From: Bacillus yapensis
Lineage (GTDB): Bacteria > Bacillota > Bacilli > Bacillales > Cytobacillaceae
DNA: 64,000 nt
Direction of reading: 5' to 3'
Assembly (NCBI RefSeq): GCF_005280205.1
Contig: NZ_SUND01000016.1
Location: 62,001-126,000, forward strand
Shown: positions 63,635 to 64,000 of the stretch, in pieces
How positions within the stretch are numbered: position 1 is the first letter of the stretch
How the letters are laid out: the number at the start of each line of letters is the position of its first letter
The notes under the pieces: generated by a model
The model's database searches: none
Seen by the model: only the letters and a program-made list of their open reading frames with translations
What the model was told of the DNA's origin: nothing
Made by a program: the position numbers and the translations under genes

Positions 63635-64000
63635 TTATTGAATTACGCTCATATCGTACCCGTTCGATTCTTCATCTACATAATTGGGTATTGACCATAT
63701 TCCCCTCCTCTCATTTTTCGCAATTTCCTCTGATTCTTTATATAAATCGATATATTTATAATCGTCATAAACATAAGCAACACTTGCTAATCCTTGTTCA
63801 ACTAAGAGCTGATTAATATTTTGGCCATCATAGAAGACATGGATCAATTCACGCCCGTATTTATCGGTTGAGTCCTTATCTCTTTCAATGGTTATTTTTT
63901 TACCTTCGATTAGGTCTTTTAAATATTTGGTACTAACATCCCCTAGTAGTTCTTTCTTGGAAGTATTTTCAGGAGCGTTTATCCCAATCAACCTTCCCTT
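63635..64000 (-). CDS. thermonuclease (SNase) family protein, 5' end missing
   Basis: The reading frame enters from the right edge (KGRLIGINAPE), so the N-terminus is beyond the window; 121 codons are visible. The SNase signature is clear: RLIGINAPE (Arg and Glu of the active site), then DKYGRELIHVF (second Arg) and YVYDDYKYIDLYKESEEIAK. A calcium-dependent nuclease, possibly exported. Confidence 0.85.
   Translation of the reverse strand, partial: KGRLIGINAPENTSKKELLGDVSTKYLKDLIEGKKITIERDKDSTDKYGRELIHVFYDGQNINQLLVEQGLASVAYVYDDYKYIDLYKESEEIAKNERRGIWSIPNYVDEESNGYDMSVIQ

Overview
The window looks like a low-GC, Gram-positive Bacillaceae-type conjugative plasmid (or plasmid-like integrated element). 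Reasons: almost every gene has an AGGAGG-type ribosome binding site, TTG/GTG starts are common, the operator types seen are those of Bacillus (Zur, CsoR, LexA), and there is a Gram-positive type IV secretion (T4SS) operon plus plasmid-type DNA-handling genes. No rRNA, tRNA, CRISPR array, replication initiator, relaxase or coupling protein is visible here.

Layout. (1) 1-10.0 kb, minus strand: a conjugation operon reading pilin-like VirB2, PrgI/VirB3-like, a membrane-anchored VirB4-associated protein, VirB4 ATPase, VirB6-like channel protein, a transglycosylase+M23 wall hydrolase, and a small membrane protein. A secreted V8-type protease and a partial small exported protein lie downstream. The operon has an intrinsic terminator in its leader and another after the pilin gene. 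(2) 10.2-12.0 kb: a small membrane protein, a multiply frameshifted pseudogene and a truncated TniQ gene. (3) 12.1-31.2 kb: the first part of a copper/metal island: a histidine kinase/response regulator pair with a TVP38-type membrane protein, small His/Met-rich exported proteins, a membrane polyferredoxin, lipoproteins, csoR-copZ-copA, a ZnuA-like zinc-binding lipoprotein behind two Zur boxes, a DUF1541 lipoprotein, a siroheme-type reductase fragment protein, a solitary PD-(D/E)XK-like nuclease, and a CcdA/DsbD-like membrane protein. (4) 31.5-41 kb: an AbrB-like protein, Lgt, a C39 peptidase broken by an amber codon, a plasmid-borne AsnB, a second two-component system and an NlpC/P60 wall hydrolase. 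A diverged segmental duplication links this region's lgt/NlpC junctions. (5) 41-55.4 kb: the second part of the metal island: a YVTN propeller lipoprotein, a Rieske lipoprotein, a chemoreceptor, a multicopper oxidase, a MarR/lactonase-type pair, a Csp-like copper storage protein, four small SHOCT-domain membrane proteins, a third two-component system and a DUF6220-like protein. (6) 55.4-64 kb: plasmid DNA maintenance: SSB, Rad52-like annealing protein, a ParB-like protein, a LexA-boxed YolD, a PadR-like regulator, a thermonuclease, and several unrecognised small genes.

How it fits together. Copper handling is the theme: export (CopA/CopZ/CsoR), periplasmic-side oxidation (multicopper oxidase), storage (Csp), and many small Met/His/Cys-rich exported peptides. 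The most striking pattern is a direct-repeat element with an 11-bp period (gene-oriented TCTGCA / TTCTNCA) that recurs upstream of about fifteen genes on both strands, including all three two-component systems, most metal genes, lgt, asnB and the nuclease gene. I infer a window-wide regulon run by one or more of the OmpR-type regulators encoded here, coupling copper resistance to lipoprotein maturation (Lgt) and cell-wall modification (AsnB, NlpC/P60). Signs of decay are common: at least seven pseudogenes or interrupted genes and two insertion-sequence-like ends.
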